From: Trissonchulus latispiculum
Taxonomy: Eukaryota > Nematoda > Enoplea > Enoplida > Ironidae
Length of the DNA stretch: 64,000 nt
Direction of reading: 5' to 3'
NCBI GenBank assembly: GCA_030248195.1
Contig: JASAND010021406.1
Span: 90,016 to 154,015 of the forward strand
Shown here: positions 12,301-25,900 of the stretch, one piece after another
How the letters are laid out: the number at the start of each line of letters is the position of its first letter
Position numbering within the stretch: position 1 is the first letter of the stretch
Made by a program: the position numbers and the translations under genes
The notes under the pieces: generated by a model
Databases searched by the model: none
Seen by the model: the letters and a program-made list of their open reading frames with translations, nothing else
What the model was told of the DNA's origin: nothing

Positions 12301-15300
12301 TCGAAGAGAACTTCTTGCTAATGTAAAGCTACAACAATTTCAAGCAGCTTTTCAACTAAGATGAGCAAATCCACTAGATTTAAGCAACATGGGGGAAATT
12401 GCTTGGATGTACAACAGCCAAAATTAAGGGGTCAAAATCGATAGTCACGAATTTCGCTCATTTTCGCACAAAAAACAGGGAATTTTTGGGTTTTTCTCCG
12501 GGGGGGGGGGGGTTACAGGGCCTGCGGTGTTTTGCAAAAATGAGCCAAAACTTGGTATTTTTTGGCATATTGTACACACAGAAAAGCAAGATGTTCTCAA
12601 AAGTCAAAAAAACCAGAATTTAGGCTGAAAATAGGCATTGTACTAACAGTTCTCCGGAAAAAATAAAAAAGTTTTGAAAATTTGCAGATTTTTGGCAAAA
12701 ATTTGGGCCCCCAAAAAATCCGAAGGGGGAGCAGAAATCCTGGTAGATTTCAGGGGGAAGGCATTTTCGGGGGCCCGAAGTCCCTCCTCGTAAAAATACC
12801 CAGGAATATAGGTACATATGTTCTCAAAAACAAGACAAAAATATTATGAAAGTTCGAAACCAAAAGATATTCAGGGTCAAAGTTGGAAAACTTGAAATTT
12901 TTTGTGATTTGCCTTCCAAGGTCATGTGGAAAGAGAAAGTCAGCGAATTTGGGCTTGACTAATACAGCAAATTAATACTGTTGGTTGGCTAATATTTCAG
13001 TGCAAAATGACTCCGGTATGGCCACTCAGTCGTTAGCAATGCAACCTGCTATTTGAACTAAACCTTTTCCAGCTAACCGTGTCCTCAAACTTTAACTTGC
13101 TATAACTTGCAGATACTACATTTCAGACACATAGTTCTATCAGAGAAGTTGTTTAGCGCATCATTAGCTATCGAATGATATTCAATTTAACTATATTGAA
13201 TTTTGAAAATTTTAAAAATTGACAATTTTGACAAATGCAAGATGAGGTGCCGATAGGACGTAAAGCTCCACTTTGAAGCATTTTCCTATACCATACTGTT
13301 CAGCAGATGTTGAAAGACTAGTGTGCCAAATTTGGTAGCTTCCGAATGTATGAGTGAGAAATTATTAAAAGAACGCGAAAATTGTGCAAAATGACGATTT
13401 TTGGCAAAATTCGCACATTTTGTGGCAAGTTTTTTGAGAGCACTACAGCTGGTAGAAATTTGCGACTACAGCTGGTAGAAATTTGCGACTACTGTCATAA
13501 GAATTCGCGTATGCACAGGGTGCAACAATCTAGAAGTGATTTCTGTAACTTTTGCCAATCGTGCAGGAGACACAAAATTGTTTTGCTGGTTCTGTTTTTC
13601 ATGGCACAAAAGGCACCAATTTTCCAAAATTTTGAATTTGAAAAATCGCTAAAAATCTTCTGCTCACAAGGATTGCACCGGAAGTGTTATCTCCACTCTG
13701 TAGCATGTCCTACCTAAACATGTGTGGAAAATTGCAGCGCTGTATCTTTTATACATCACCAAAATTTTTCTGCCACAAACTTTTTAAACATAACGTTTTC
13801 GTTTTCCTATATTTGACACATGTCGAGGTCACATTTGAAGGGCATTACAGAACGATAGAAGCAATATTATGACAATCCATCTTGTCTTGTTTTGAGAACC
13901 CATGGGGACTACAAAATATGTGAAAATGAGCAAAATCGGAGATGGTCCGAAAGTGGGCCAAAAAGCGACCCTCCCCTTATGTAGTCTACCTGTATGTACA
14001 TAACTGTCTAGTCGATCTGCAACCTCACAAGCCAAGCCACTGTTTGGCATATCAATGTGAATTACGTATTCGGCTAAGCTGTTTTTTACTATCCTGTATG
14101 TATATACAAGAAATAAAAATGCTCCTCTGGAGCATGAAAAAAGTAATATGGGTTGTGGTGAGGTTGTAAAATCAAGAGAGGACTAGTCTTTAAAATGCTT
14201 AATATGGGGCTAGGTTCAAAAATAGAAGAGGACTAGGTTGTGAGCGAATTAATATGGGCACAGCTTCGCCGAACAACCCATATTCGCGGTTTGTCAATGT
14301 AAATTATTATGCATATCCACGATACATTTAGTTTATAGTTCATAAATAATCTACAGCTACGGTATGTGTTCGAGCTTTATTCGAACTTTTATTTTAGTAA
14401 ACGTTTTCTTCGATAAATGCTTTATACTAACCTGCGCAATTTACGTATCCATTTATACGGAAAATTTATATTCAAGAATAATTTAGGACTCTCCGACGAT
14501 CTTCTATTTCCTCCGACTTGGACCAATAGCTTTAGCATCATAGCCTTAGATCTCTCCTAGTAGTAGAGCCTGCCGTAGTCCAACACAACAAAATGATGAT
14601 AATTTTCGTATATATTCCTAGCTAGTCTAACAGTGCATGCAAACAGCTATATTCAATGAGTATTCAACGTTTAAATTTTTTATTGACTGACATTGATAGC
14701 TCTAAGCTAAGACGAAACGTGAAATCCCGCGAATATGGGTTGTTCGGCGAAGCTGTGCCCATATTAATTCGCTCACAACCTAGTCCTCTTCTATTTTTGA
14801 ACCTAGCCCCATATTAAGCATTTTAAAGACTAGTCCTCTCTTGATTTTACAACCTCACCACAACCCATATTACTTTTTTCATGCTCCAGAGGAGCATTTT
14901 TATTTCTTGTCCTTCTGTCATTTTAAAGGATCCCTTTCCAGCAATGCGGTAATGGATACAAGGAGCTTGAACAGTGCCGTAGGTAGAACAGAAAACTGAT
15001 TATATAAATATATAGTACCACTGAATTCTCACCTCCGCCCCAAGCTTCGGCCGCTGCTGCAACCTGTGTTTGTGGGTAGTATAAGGATAAAACTTTTTCG
15101 CCTCCCCAAAGAGTTCGACAGTATGCCCATCGTGCTCAGCGACACGGATTTACTATATGGATACCTCCATAGGGCCGAAAAACGTTGTTTTAGGCGGTTT
15201 GACCAGTGGTCAGTAGGCACCATAGACCATAGTGACCAGTGGTTAAAGGTCATTTTAAAGGTTCCCTTTCCAGCAGTGAGCTAACGCAGATAAGGAGCTT

Positions 15301-18300
15301 GAACAATGCAATAGGCAGGGCAAATGTGAGCAAATGGGCTTTCATTTAATATCAAACATGACCACTTTTGAAGACTTTAATTTTTGACCCACGCCGGCCA
15401 CCCACCGACAGGTCGGTGGAGCCACTTTTTGTGGCTGGTATAATGACAAAACTTGATAGCCTCGCCAAGGGCTTTCACTAGATACCAAACATGACCACTT
15501 TTGAAGACTTTCATTTTTGACCCACACCGGACCCACTGTGGGTGGGGCACCCACCCACAGGTCGGTGGGGCCACTTTTTGTGGGGTGGCTTAATGACAAA
15601 AGTTGATCGCCTCGCCAAGGGCTTTCATTTGATACCAAACTTGACCCACTTTTGAAGACTTTCATTTTGACCCACACCGGACCCACTGTGGGTGGGGCAC
15701 CCACCCACAGGTCGGTGGAGCCACTTTTTGTGGGTGGCATAATGACAAAAGTTGATGGCCTCGCCAAGGGCTTTCATTTGATACCAAACTTGACCACTTT
15801 TGAAGACTTTCATTTTTGACCCACACCGGACCCACTGTGGGTGGGGCACCCACCCACAGGTCGGTGGGGCCACTTTTTGTGGGTGGCATAATGACAAAAG
15901 TTGATCGCCTCGCCAAGGGCTTTCATTTGATACCAAACTTGACCACTTTTGAAGACTTTCATTTTTGACCCACACCGGACCCACTGTGGGTGGGGCACCC
16001 ACCCACAGGTCGGTGGGGCCACTTTTTGTGGGTGGCATAATGACAAAAGTTGATCGCCTCGCCAAGGGCTTTCATTTGATACCAAACTTGACCACTTTTG
16101 AAGACTTTCATTTTTGACCCACACCGGACCCACTGTGGGTGGGCGCTGTGGGTCAGGGGTCACATCCACCGACCTCAGCAGTATGCTCATCGTTTTCAGC
16201 GACCCCGATTTACTATATATGGGTACCACCCCAAGGCCGAAAAACGCCATTTTTAGTGACTTTTAGGCCATTTCTAGTAAAAGTGGGACTTAGAAACTTT
16301 TCGCCCAAACAGGCCAAAAAAATGCAAAGTTTGGGCCCATCTCCTGAAAGCTAGGGAGCAAAATTAAAAAAAATCCCCCTCGTTACTTTATGCATTCCTA
16401 CTGGTAGTTTTCAACAAAAGATACTAGACCTCTCCAGCTTCTACCCAGTTCTAGAAAAGTGTGACCAAAATTTGCGAAAAATAGCGAAAGTCCGACTTTG
16501 GGACCTTGGCACAGAGCCAAAATTGGCCAGGTGCCAAAATGACCAAAAAAAGGTAGCATGGGGGGATCCTGTCTACCAACATATAATAGTAGTATGGTGC
16601 CAAAATGCCCACATCGTTCCAACACTTCGCCGTAAAATGCATTTCCAATAAGCGTTATTCACCGAGAAAAAAAAAAAACAAACGCACGGTAACTATCGCC
16701 TAGTGCAAAAATTCGAAGTTTCGAATTCGAACCAAAAGTATGGTGGTACTTGTAGTACTACTCGAGTTGTTTACGATGGTAACCTTTTTACCACTCCCGG
16801 ACCTCTAGCTGGCACCAGGCCAACACGGTCTCCAGGGGGCCGCGCAGACGCCTTTTTACCCATATTATGTAGGGGCGCTATCGCGCCCCTACATAATACG
16901 TGTGTAGAATATTAATTTTCTCCACTAACAAACTGAATCAAAATCCTCAACGGCTTCGGCGATTTGAGCCAAAGTAAAGTCGGCGCTAAGAGCATCTCTG
17001 CAGGCGTCTTCAATGTTGTGCGCTTCGTCCAAGATCACAACTTCTGAGCGAAGAGAAAATTCCATGTGGCGACGAATAACTGGATCTGGAGCAACAATAC
17101 ACAACACATTATCCAGATATCCGGATAATTTTTATATCCGGATAATATCCGATTTCAGAAAAATATCCGGATATTAGGATATCCGTGTACATTTCAGACA
17201 AAGTAATTAAAAAATAGCAAATTACTGACAAAAATTTCAAAAAATTTTAAATATTTTTCAAAAATTTCTCAGCAATTATTTTTCAAACCAAGGTTGTGGC
17301 TTGGCTTTATGATAGAAATTCACAGCGTACCGAAAATTTGACAGAAAAATTATAAATTTAACTACAAAATCGAAAAATTTTCTTGAAGTTAAGTTTCGGA
17401 TAGGCGGATAACCGGATATCCGATAACGCAAAATAGGCGGATATCCGTATATGAAAAAGATTACAAATAATAATATTGGAAATAACCAATAGTGTGATAT
17501 AAACATTAATAACAATAGACAACAAATCTAAAGAATTGGTGGTCTTATCTTAGGTGTTAATTACAAAATTATAGAAAAGTAATAGAAAAACTTACAAGAA
17601 ATAAAAATGCTCCTCTGGAGCATGAAAAAGTAATATGGGTGATGGTGAGGTTGCAAAATCAAGAGAGGACTAGTCTTTAAAATGCTTAATATGGGGCTAG
17701 GTTAAAAAATAGAAGAGGACTAGGTTGTGAGCGAATTAATATGGGCACAGCTTCGCCGAACAACCCATATTCGCGGTTTGTCAATGTAAATTATTATGCA
17801 TATCCACGATACATTTTGTTTATAGTTCATAAATAACCTACAGCTAAGGTAATGTGCTCGAGCTTTATTCGAACTTTTATTTTAGCAAACGTTTTCTTCG
17901 ATAAGTGCTTCATACTAAACAGCGCATTTTACGTATCCATTTATACGGAAAATTTATATTCAAGAATAATTTAGGACTCTCCCACGATCTTCTATTTCCT
18001 CCTGACTTGGACCAATAGCTTTAGCATCATATCCTTAGACCTCTCCTAGTAGTAGAGCCTGCGGTAGTTCAACACAACAAAATGGTGATAATTTACGTAT
18101 ATATTCCTAGCAGCTAGTGTAACAGTACATGCAAACTGCTATATTCGATGAGTATTCAACTGCTTAAATTTTTTGACTCACATTGATAGCTCTAAGCTAA
18201 GACGAAACGTGAAATCCCGCGAATATGGGTTGTTCGGCGAAGCTGTGCCCATATTAATTCGCTCACAACCTAGTCCTCTTCTTTTTTTTTAACCTAGCCC

Positions 18301-21300
18301 CATATTAAGCATTTTAAAGACTAGTCCTCTCTTGATTTTGCAACCTCACCATCACCCATATTACTTTTTCATGCTCCAGAGGAGCATTTTTATTTCTTGT
18401 CCTTCTGTCATTTTAAAGGATCCCTTTCCAGCAATGCGGTAATGGATACAAGGAGCTTGAACAGTGCCATGCTAAACGAGCGTAGTCGATTTACAATATA
18501 TGCCCCCAACAAAACGCCGAAAAACGCTGTTTTAAGGGGTTTGACCACTGGTCAATAGGCCCCATAGACAGTAGTGACCACTGGTCACTCCCTCGATTTC
18601 GGCGATATGCCCATTGAAACGAGCGTAGTGGATTTACTATATATGCCCCCGACCAAAACGCCGAAAAACGCAGTTTTAGGCCGTTTGACCAGTGGTCAAT
18701 AGGCCCCGTAGGCTGTAGTGACCAGTGGTCACTTCCGTCGGTTTCGGCGATATGCCGATTGAAACGAGCGTAGTCGATTTACTATATATGCCCCCGACCA
18801 AAACGCCGAAAAACGCAGTTTTAGGCCGTTTGACCAGTGGTCAATAGGCCCCGTAGGCTGTAGGGACCAGTGGTCACTTCCATCGGTTTCGGCGATATGC
18901 CCATTGAAACGAGCGTAGTCGATTTACTATATATGCCCCTGACCAAAACGCCGAAAAACGCAATTTTAGGCCGTTTGACCAGTGGTCAATAGGCCCCGTA
19001 GGCTGTAGGGACCAGTGGTCACTTCCGTCGGTTTCGGCGATATGCCCATTGAAACGAGCGTAGTCGATTTACTATATTTGCCCCCGACCAAAACGCCGAA
19101 AAACGCTGTTTAGAGTGAGTTTTCCCAACTTTGACCCTGGGCGAGGAACCACGGGAGCCATGCTGACCAGTGGTCACTTCCGGCGGTATCGGCAGTATGC
19201 TCATCGTTTTCAGCGACCCCGATTTACTGTATATGGGGACCACCCCGAGGCCGAAAAACGCCATTTTTAGTGACTTTTAGGCCATTTCTAGTAAAAGTGG
19301 GACTTAGAAACTTTTCGCCCAAACAGGCCAAAAAAATGCAAAGTTTGAGCCAATCTCCTGAAAGCTAGGGAGCAAAATTAAAAAATCCCCCTCGTTACTT
19401 TATGCACCCCTACTGGTAGTTTTCAACAAAACATACTAGACCTCTCCAACTTCGACCCAGTTCTAGAAAAGTGTGACCAAAATTTGCGAAAAATAGCGAA
19501 AGTCCGACTTTGGGACCTTGGCACAGAGCCAAAATTGGCCAGGTGCCAAAATGACCAAAAAAAGGTAGCATGGGGGGGATCCTGTCTACCAACATATAAT
19601 AGTAGTATGGTGCCAAAATGCCCACATCGTTCCAACACTTCGCCGTAAAATGCATTTCCAATAAGCGTTATTTACTCAGAAAAAAAAACAAACGCACGGT
19701 AACTATCGCCTAGTGCAAAAATTCGAAGTTTCGAATTCGAACCAAAAGTATGGTGGTACTTGTAGTACTACTCGAGTTGTTTACGATGGTAACCTTTTTA
19801 CCACCCCCGGACCTCTAATTAGCTGGCACCAGGCCAACACGGTCTCCAGGGGGCCGCGCAGACGCCTTTACACCCATATTATGTAGGGGCGCTATCGCGC
19901 CCCTACATAATAACCAGTTATTCAATAAGAAATCAGGAGCAACTAAGCAGTGAACTCCAACCCATAGAAGGTAAAGGTGCCGGTGCTTATCTTGGGATTC
20001 ACAACTCAAAGACCGCACTGACAACGTTACTACATCTGCGGAAGGGGGGATCAGCCATAGTTACGCTCCTGTTATATTTCCTTCCACCGTATTAGTACCC
20101 AATTTATCGACCAGATAATGGTGGACAACTAGGTTAGCTGGCGCTCACAGCGAACCTATGTAATTAACTGTGCAAAAGGGGATGCGTAACTCGGACAATC
20201 GGAATCGTGCTTCGAACTATCGGATTGACGTCGAAGACCTTAACTTTAACCACTCGGCCATCACGGCACAGACAGGGCAAGTCCTGCAAATGGGAAAACC
20301 CAAAGTTAAATGGAGCAACAGCTAACCCATACATACCAACCAGATAGTTGTATGGACAAAAAATAAGATCAGCTTCTTTAGCCATATCTCGAGCAGCAAA
20401 GTACGGACAAATCTGAAACAGAAAAAGCGATCAAAACTTTTCAACGTATATATATATACGTTCGCAAGTTGGAATCGGCTGCCCAGTCAATATTACTAAA
20501 ATAATAGCAAAAGTATGACAAGCGTTATGTTATCAGCTCGCGAGCCATGCTATGCGGCCCACCCCCACCCCACGCAAATCAGTAGAAACGAGTGAACATA
20601 CGCAATTGCGTACTAGGCACTGACTGCGGGGGGGGGGGGCGTTAGCGCGTGAGCATGGCTCGCAAGCTGATAACAGAGTGTGACGCTTGTCACACTCTTA
20701 TGTATTATTATAGGAACAAGTTAGGTTACGTTTTAGGTTATGTTACGTTACGTTGCGTCAGACAACACTTTTGAGCGATGTCCAATTATAACTTTTACTC
20801 AGCGTTATGAGAGCTTTCAAATGAGCCCAATTTTGCAGCAATCGGAGCCCAATCGGAACCGCCGCCCCAAATCCACTTAATGTATACATATTCGTGTTCT
20901 CCTCAACAAGACCTCTCATTTGATACTAAAGTATAGACTACTTTTCGATTATGAATTCTTTTCCTACAGTTTTTAAAATTTACAAAATTTCAAATTTTAA
21001 AATTTTAAATTTTGTTTAAATTTTTAAATTTGACTATAGTAGTGCTTGCGAACTCTGTCAGACTTGTTCAAACACTTGTGGCTAATCAGTGTAGAACTAA
21101 GTTTTTTAGGATGCTTTGAAAAAAGTGACTACGGATAATAGTGACGACTACATCTGTTAATGGAAGTGTACCACCTCTCAAACCATTAGAGCAGTAACAA
21201 GAATTGCCGTTCAGTTAAACGCTCTGCTTGAGTTAATATAGACTGCTTGTCTCGGACTTTTTGCTGGGGGGGGGGGGGGGGGCGCCCCCCACCTTTTTGG

Positions 21301-22888
21301 GTTCCCCCCACTCGACCCCCTTCCCCCCACTTTTTTGGGCTTTCCCCACTCACTATAAGGCGCCCAGAAAATGCCAAATTTTAAGGAGTTTTTGGTCAAA
21401 ATTTTCAAAAATTTTCCGGTTTCGCCGGAATTTTTTGCTCAAAAATCGCCTATTTTGGTACTCAAAACTCAATTTTGTGAGCGCTTTTAAGCACAATTAT
21501 AGCAGTATATGTAGAAAACAGAGCTATTTTACTGTATTTTTAGCGATCCCAGACTACTTTAGGATTCCCCCCCCACTAGTTTGTGGGAGGGGCTCCCCCT
21601 CTCCCACCCCCATTTGTTCGCCTAGAAAAAAGCCCAGTTTATCAATATAAGGGTAAAGATAACCTTTAGCTAAATTTTAAAACCAAGCGAAACGAAACCA
21701 AAAGAACTGCGAACCATATCTGGTAGCTTTATATTATCAGAACTGCATAAGTGATTCGGAGAACCAAACAGATGGAGGAGGGGGGAAGCCCAGCCGAATT
21801 TTCGCTGGAAGCACGCGTAGAGCCGTTTTGACAACACCACTCGAAAGAGCGAGTCATTTTTAATACAGCTACATAAAAAATATCAATATATATCTTTACC
21901 AAATTCATGTCAAATTTGAAAAATTTCTATGTTTAACACGTAAACATAGGCAGCTATATATTTTTGAATTTGCTTAACTTCTGCAGTTTTAAAAAAGTAT
22001 CTTATATTATAGAACACGTGTTTTTATTGCATTTAAAGCAAAACACAAATCATTTGTATTGAAAAACTCGGCCACTTATGACGAAGTTGAAAACTTTGGC
22101 TTGAAATGGCACCATATCAAATTTTGGGGCCACGTGGATCACACATTGAAGGATGAACCGAGGTAAAGTCATGCGCCAGATTGAACAGGAGGCTGTATTG
22201 AGCTAGGAAATACACAGTTTTCCATTGCTGCTAACTGTTAGAAAAATTCATCTTGGAATTTGTGTTTTCCCGCCGAGTCTACGTCGCACCACAGGCACTA
22301 GAGCCAAATTGCATACACTATCGTGAAGTTCGAGACATATCCTCTGTGAAACTGTAATCCGCATTGGGCTAGATCTTTCCAGTAGTTCAGGGAGACACAC
22401 CAAATTTGACCCTATCAGACAGCCATGCAGGGACCAAAAATTTCAAAATTTTCAAAGTCCCTAAAATTTTCCGTAAAGCAGCGGGAGCTGCAATAATATA
22501 TACACCCTCTAGGCGAGTTTTGGACGCTCTTTAAGATGACCCACACTGCCGATGGTTTTCCCCGCATCTCGGACTGGGCTTTTCCCCGCCGCGCTTATCC
22601 TATCTAAATGGAAATATTTCTATAGAATCGACAGGAAAGTTTACACGAACTTTAAGATGTTTTATAGAAAAAGGTCTGCCTTACCGTTATCTTTTCGCCA
22701 ATGGACACAAGATCTTCGATATCCCAAGCGTGTTCAGGATCGACGTGCTGAGCAACAGCTTCGCTGATATCATTAGGCTGTGGAAAGTCGCTCTTTAAAT
22801 TACTAGAATAGCAACAGCCACCAACCTAAAACCAAACTACTTCAGTATACAACGATCAGATATCTCTATCTAATTCTGCTCCACCAAA

Positions 22889-22933
<45 letters not shown>

Positions 22934-25900
22934 GTATATATATATATATATCAAGGAAAAAGAATCACGCTGTCTTTTTCCTAGGCAAAACTTTCTGGGG
23001 GAAGTCACGGTCCCCCATTTTCGAAAAATAATTAAAAATAGATATTTTAATAGATAGATAAATAGATATAGATAGATAGATATAGAATAGATATTTTATT
23101 GAGATATGTAAAATTTGTGTAATTTTTGACCTAAGTTTAAGTTTAAAATAAACAAAAAGCCCTAAAAATCCGGAATTTTACCCGCAAAACCCAAGTTTCC
23201 CTGACACTTTTGGGTTATGGGGAGAAGGTACGAATCAAGGAGGGGGCGATTCTGGGGTGGGCAACACAAGTACGGGGGGAAATTGATTTCTAGGGAGGCA
23301 CGGGCAATCCCCACGCTAGGAAAAAGCCAGTCATATTATAAAGTAACTAACATACATTCAATGACAACGAAAGTCAGTGACGTAAACAGAAAGTTTTGGA
23401 AATGTAACTAACCAATAAAAACTGCTTCGAACTCTCTAGTGTCGTTCTAAAAACCCTACATACCTACTTTCTTCGGTCAACGTCTAAATTTATGTAAAAT
23501 AAATAACTCATCGTCTCTAAATCTTCAAATACCATTGCCCTTAAGCTAAACGGCAGTATGGGCATTCATACCTTGAGTAATTCACGACATGCTTCATTTC
23601 GGCTGCCAGACGTAATAACTGCTGGATTTATGCAACTTTGCTGTCTACTAGACAATATAGACATGCTAAAATGAATAAAACATTCTATCAAATAATACTA
23701 TTGTGCTACGCATATCTCTGTATACATATCAGCTGAAGTTGGAAATTTGGTTGATAATTTAAGCCGCCACTACTAGTGTTACGGCTTACATCTAAACGAG
23801 GGTACCGCCTTAGTCGGCTTCCCTCGCTGTAAACTTGGATGTCTCCCAAAAAAACGGAAAAATTACCAATATTTCCATCCCCCCCTTAAATATTCCAATA
23901 TTTTTGGCATCACCACATTTTACAGACATTTTCCCCATTCCTAAAATTTCCTTGCAAAGACAACCCCAGAACCAAACAAAGGACGGAATTCATGGCCTGG
24001 AGGGAAACTCTAAGAGCGAAAATAGCATGCTTAAAATCCAAATCAAAATACATCAACCATAAATCGCTGTATTACCTGGTATCAGCATAAGCAGTTTTCT
24101 TAAGTTCGCGAACAAGCTGAGTTATTTGCTTGTGAGTTCGCGTGCCAAAGTAAATTTTCGGCAGCCTAAAACAGCCTACTTTTGGTCAGCAAATGTTAGG
24201 AATACACAGGTACACATCAGGGGCGCAGCCAGGGGGCATGCGGGGCATGCGGCCGCATGCCCCGTCAGGATTTGGTGTGGAGGTTACAAAAGTTAATTTC
24301 ATCAAAGCACAGCAAGAAGAAAACAATTTTGCGTCGTCTGCGCTAATTACATTTGAATTATAACTGCAAAAAAGCAATTTTCAAAAACTTCTTATGCCGA
24401 CCTTACGTTTTATGTGTTAATGTGGTGGTATCCGGTATCCTTTTGTGTAGTGACTTTTTAAAACGCTGTAACTTTAGAAATTTTTGGAGTTGGAAAGAGC
24501 TTTATATATATATACATCGTTTTAAAAATTTCTTTTTCAACCAGAAAGTTCAAGCCATGACGGTCAGAAAATATATACATTGCTGTAGCAAAAATGTATC
24601 TGTAATTCAGTATAAACAAAACAATTTCGCTCCCTACATTTTTTGGCCAGACTTTAGCTTAAAGCAATGAGTACGTACCATCTAATAGGCATTAATTAAA
24701 TGTGCAATTAGACCGCGTATCGATTGAGTATAAAGAAGACAAAACTGCCTGTAAGATTTGGCAGTAATTTTGAAAAACTGATTTTCTCGAAAATGAACAT
24801 TTTTTGACCCCAAAAGTCGTTTCTCGCTTATGACTTAACCACTAGAGACTGCTCAAATGTTGTAAAAGCAAAAATGTTCATTTTGGTGCCATCTTTCCAG
24901 CCATAACAACCAATCCGGTGTGGAAACTGATAGAATAATGGCAAAAATAAAAAATTTCATAATGAATTGGAGCCTATAAGGTTAAATTTATATACACAAA
25001 GCAATACCATCACCTTAAACACAAACAAAGAGATTTTCAAAAGCCATTTTGAAAAGGATGGAATTGTTTTATGTAGTTCTACTAAACACAACCAGCTCAT
25101 TCGAATGGAACAATAATCGAAAATTGTTCTGGCACACTTCAAGCAAAAAACAGTAGGGTGGGGTCTTCCCCGCATTGTTTTTAATCGCGGTTTGGTCCAG
25201 GGTTTTTTGAAAATCGGACCTGCGTATATAAATTTTGCGTATTTTTATTTTCGAGTGCGTATTTTTGATTTCGACTGCGTAAAATTACAAAAACTGCTTC
25301 TCAACGTTATTAACGCTATAAACGCTTTTAGAGTCGAATTACTTTAAGACTCTTTCCCTTTCTAACTGTTTATTATTTTAAGAGTTTTAAAACAACGTTA
25401 AAAGATTTAGCTTCATTTTACGTTGCGTGCTCATAGAACTGCGGTGTCAAGGTACGCCATACGCAGGGGGCCTGTGTGGGCGCAGCCCCCCAGAAGTTGA
25501 AGAAAATTTTAAATTTCGGGGTAAATTTGCTTTTAAAACTTTGAATTCTTTGCCTTGAGCAGTTTAACAGTTATATAAGTGAATAGTTGGTTAGACAAAT
25601 AGAGTTAATGTTTCCTTGAACAGTTTTAGTCTGTGTCAAATGAAAATAGAAACAAACAGCAACGCATAGGCATAGTAAGCACTAGCGTATAGATACGGGG
25701 GGCCGGGGGGCCGTCCTACCCAAAATAATGTCTTTGCCCCCCTGAAAAATTGGGCAAAAGAAAATTTTTTCCTCAACTTCTCCCCCATTTGGGACTTAGG
25801 GTATCGCTTTCAGTTGTATATAATAAGTCGAAAACATGAACCATAGAAGACTTCAAATTAATAGGACAACTTGCAGTATAATAAGCAGTGTGCATGTAAT

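Larger units (their letters stand above)
14106..16899 (+). mobile_element. Foldback-plus-satellite element, copy 1 (Helentron/HINE-like architecture)
   Basis: Four modules are visible in order: a foldback with arms of about 184 bp (14106-14288 against 14727-14910); a spacer with one 145-bp-type unit; a 149-bp satellite array (15342-16140); and a tail ending in a perfect 15-bp hairpin (16864-16897). Copy 2 at 17594-19911 shares the foldback and tail almost unchanged but carries another satellite. No protein is encoded. Central repeats of about 150 bp plus a 3' hairpin recall Helentron-derived HINE elements; the long foldback does not, so the class is an inference. Confidence 0.7.
17594..19911 (+). 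mobile_element. Foldback-plus-satellite element, copy 2
   Basis: Same order as copy 1: foldback (17594-18400), 145-bp satellite (18473-19100), a tail matching 16160-16899, and the terminal 15-bp hairpin. Same orientation as copy 1, so the two form direct repeats around FANCJ exon 8. No coding capacity. Confidence 0.72.

Noticed and set aside
15342..16250. Overlapping frames of up to 146 codons on the minus strand
   Set aside because: They follow the 149-bp satellite and repeat the same peptide once per unit, with no start context or domain.
21777..22597. Independent new element in intron 6
   Set aside because: Long inverse matches show that it is an incomplete copy of the TA-flanked 1.1-kb element at 32,739.
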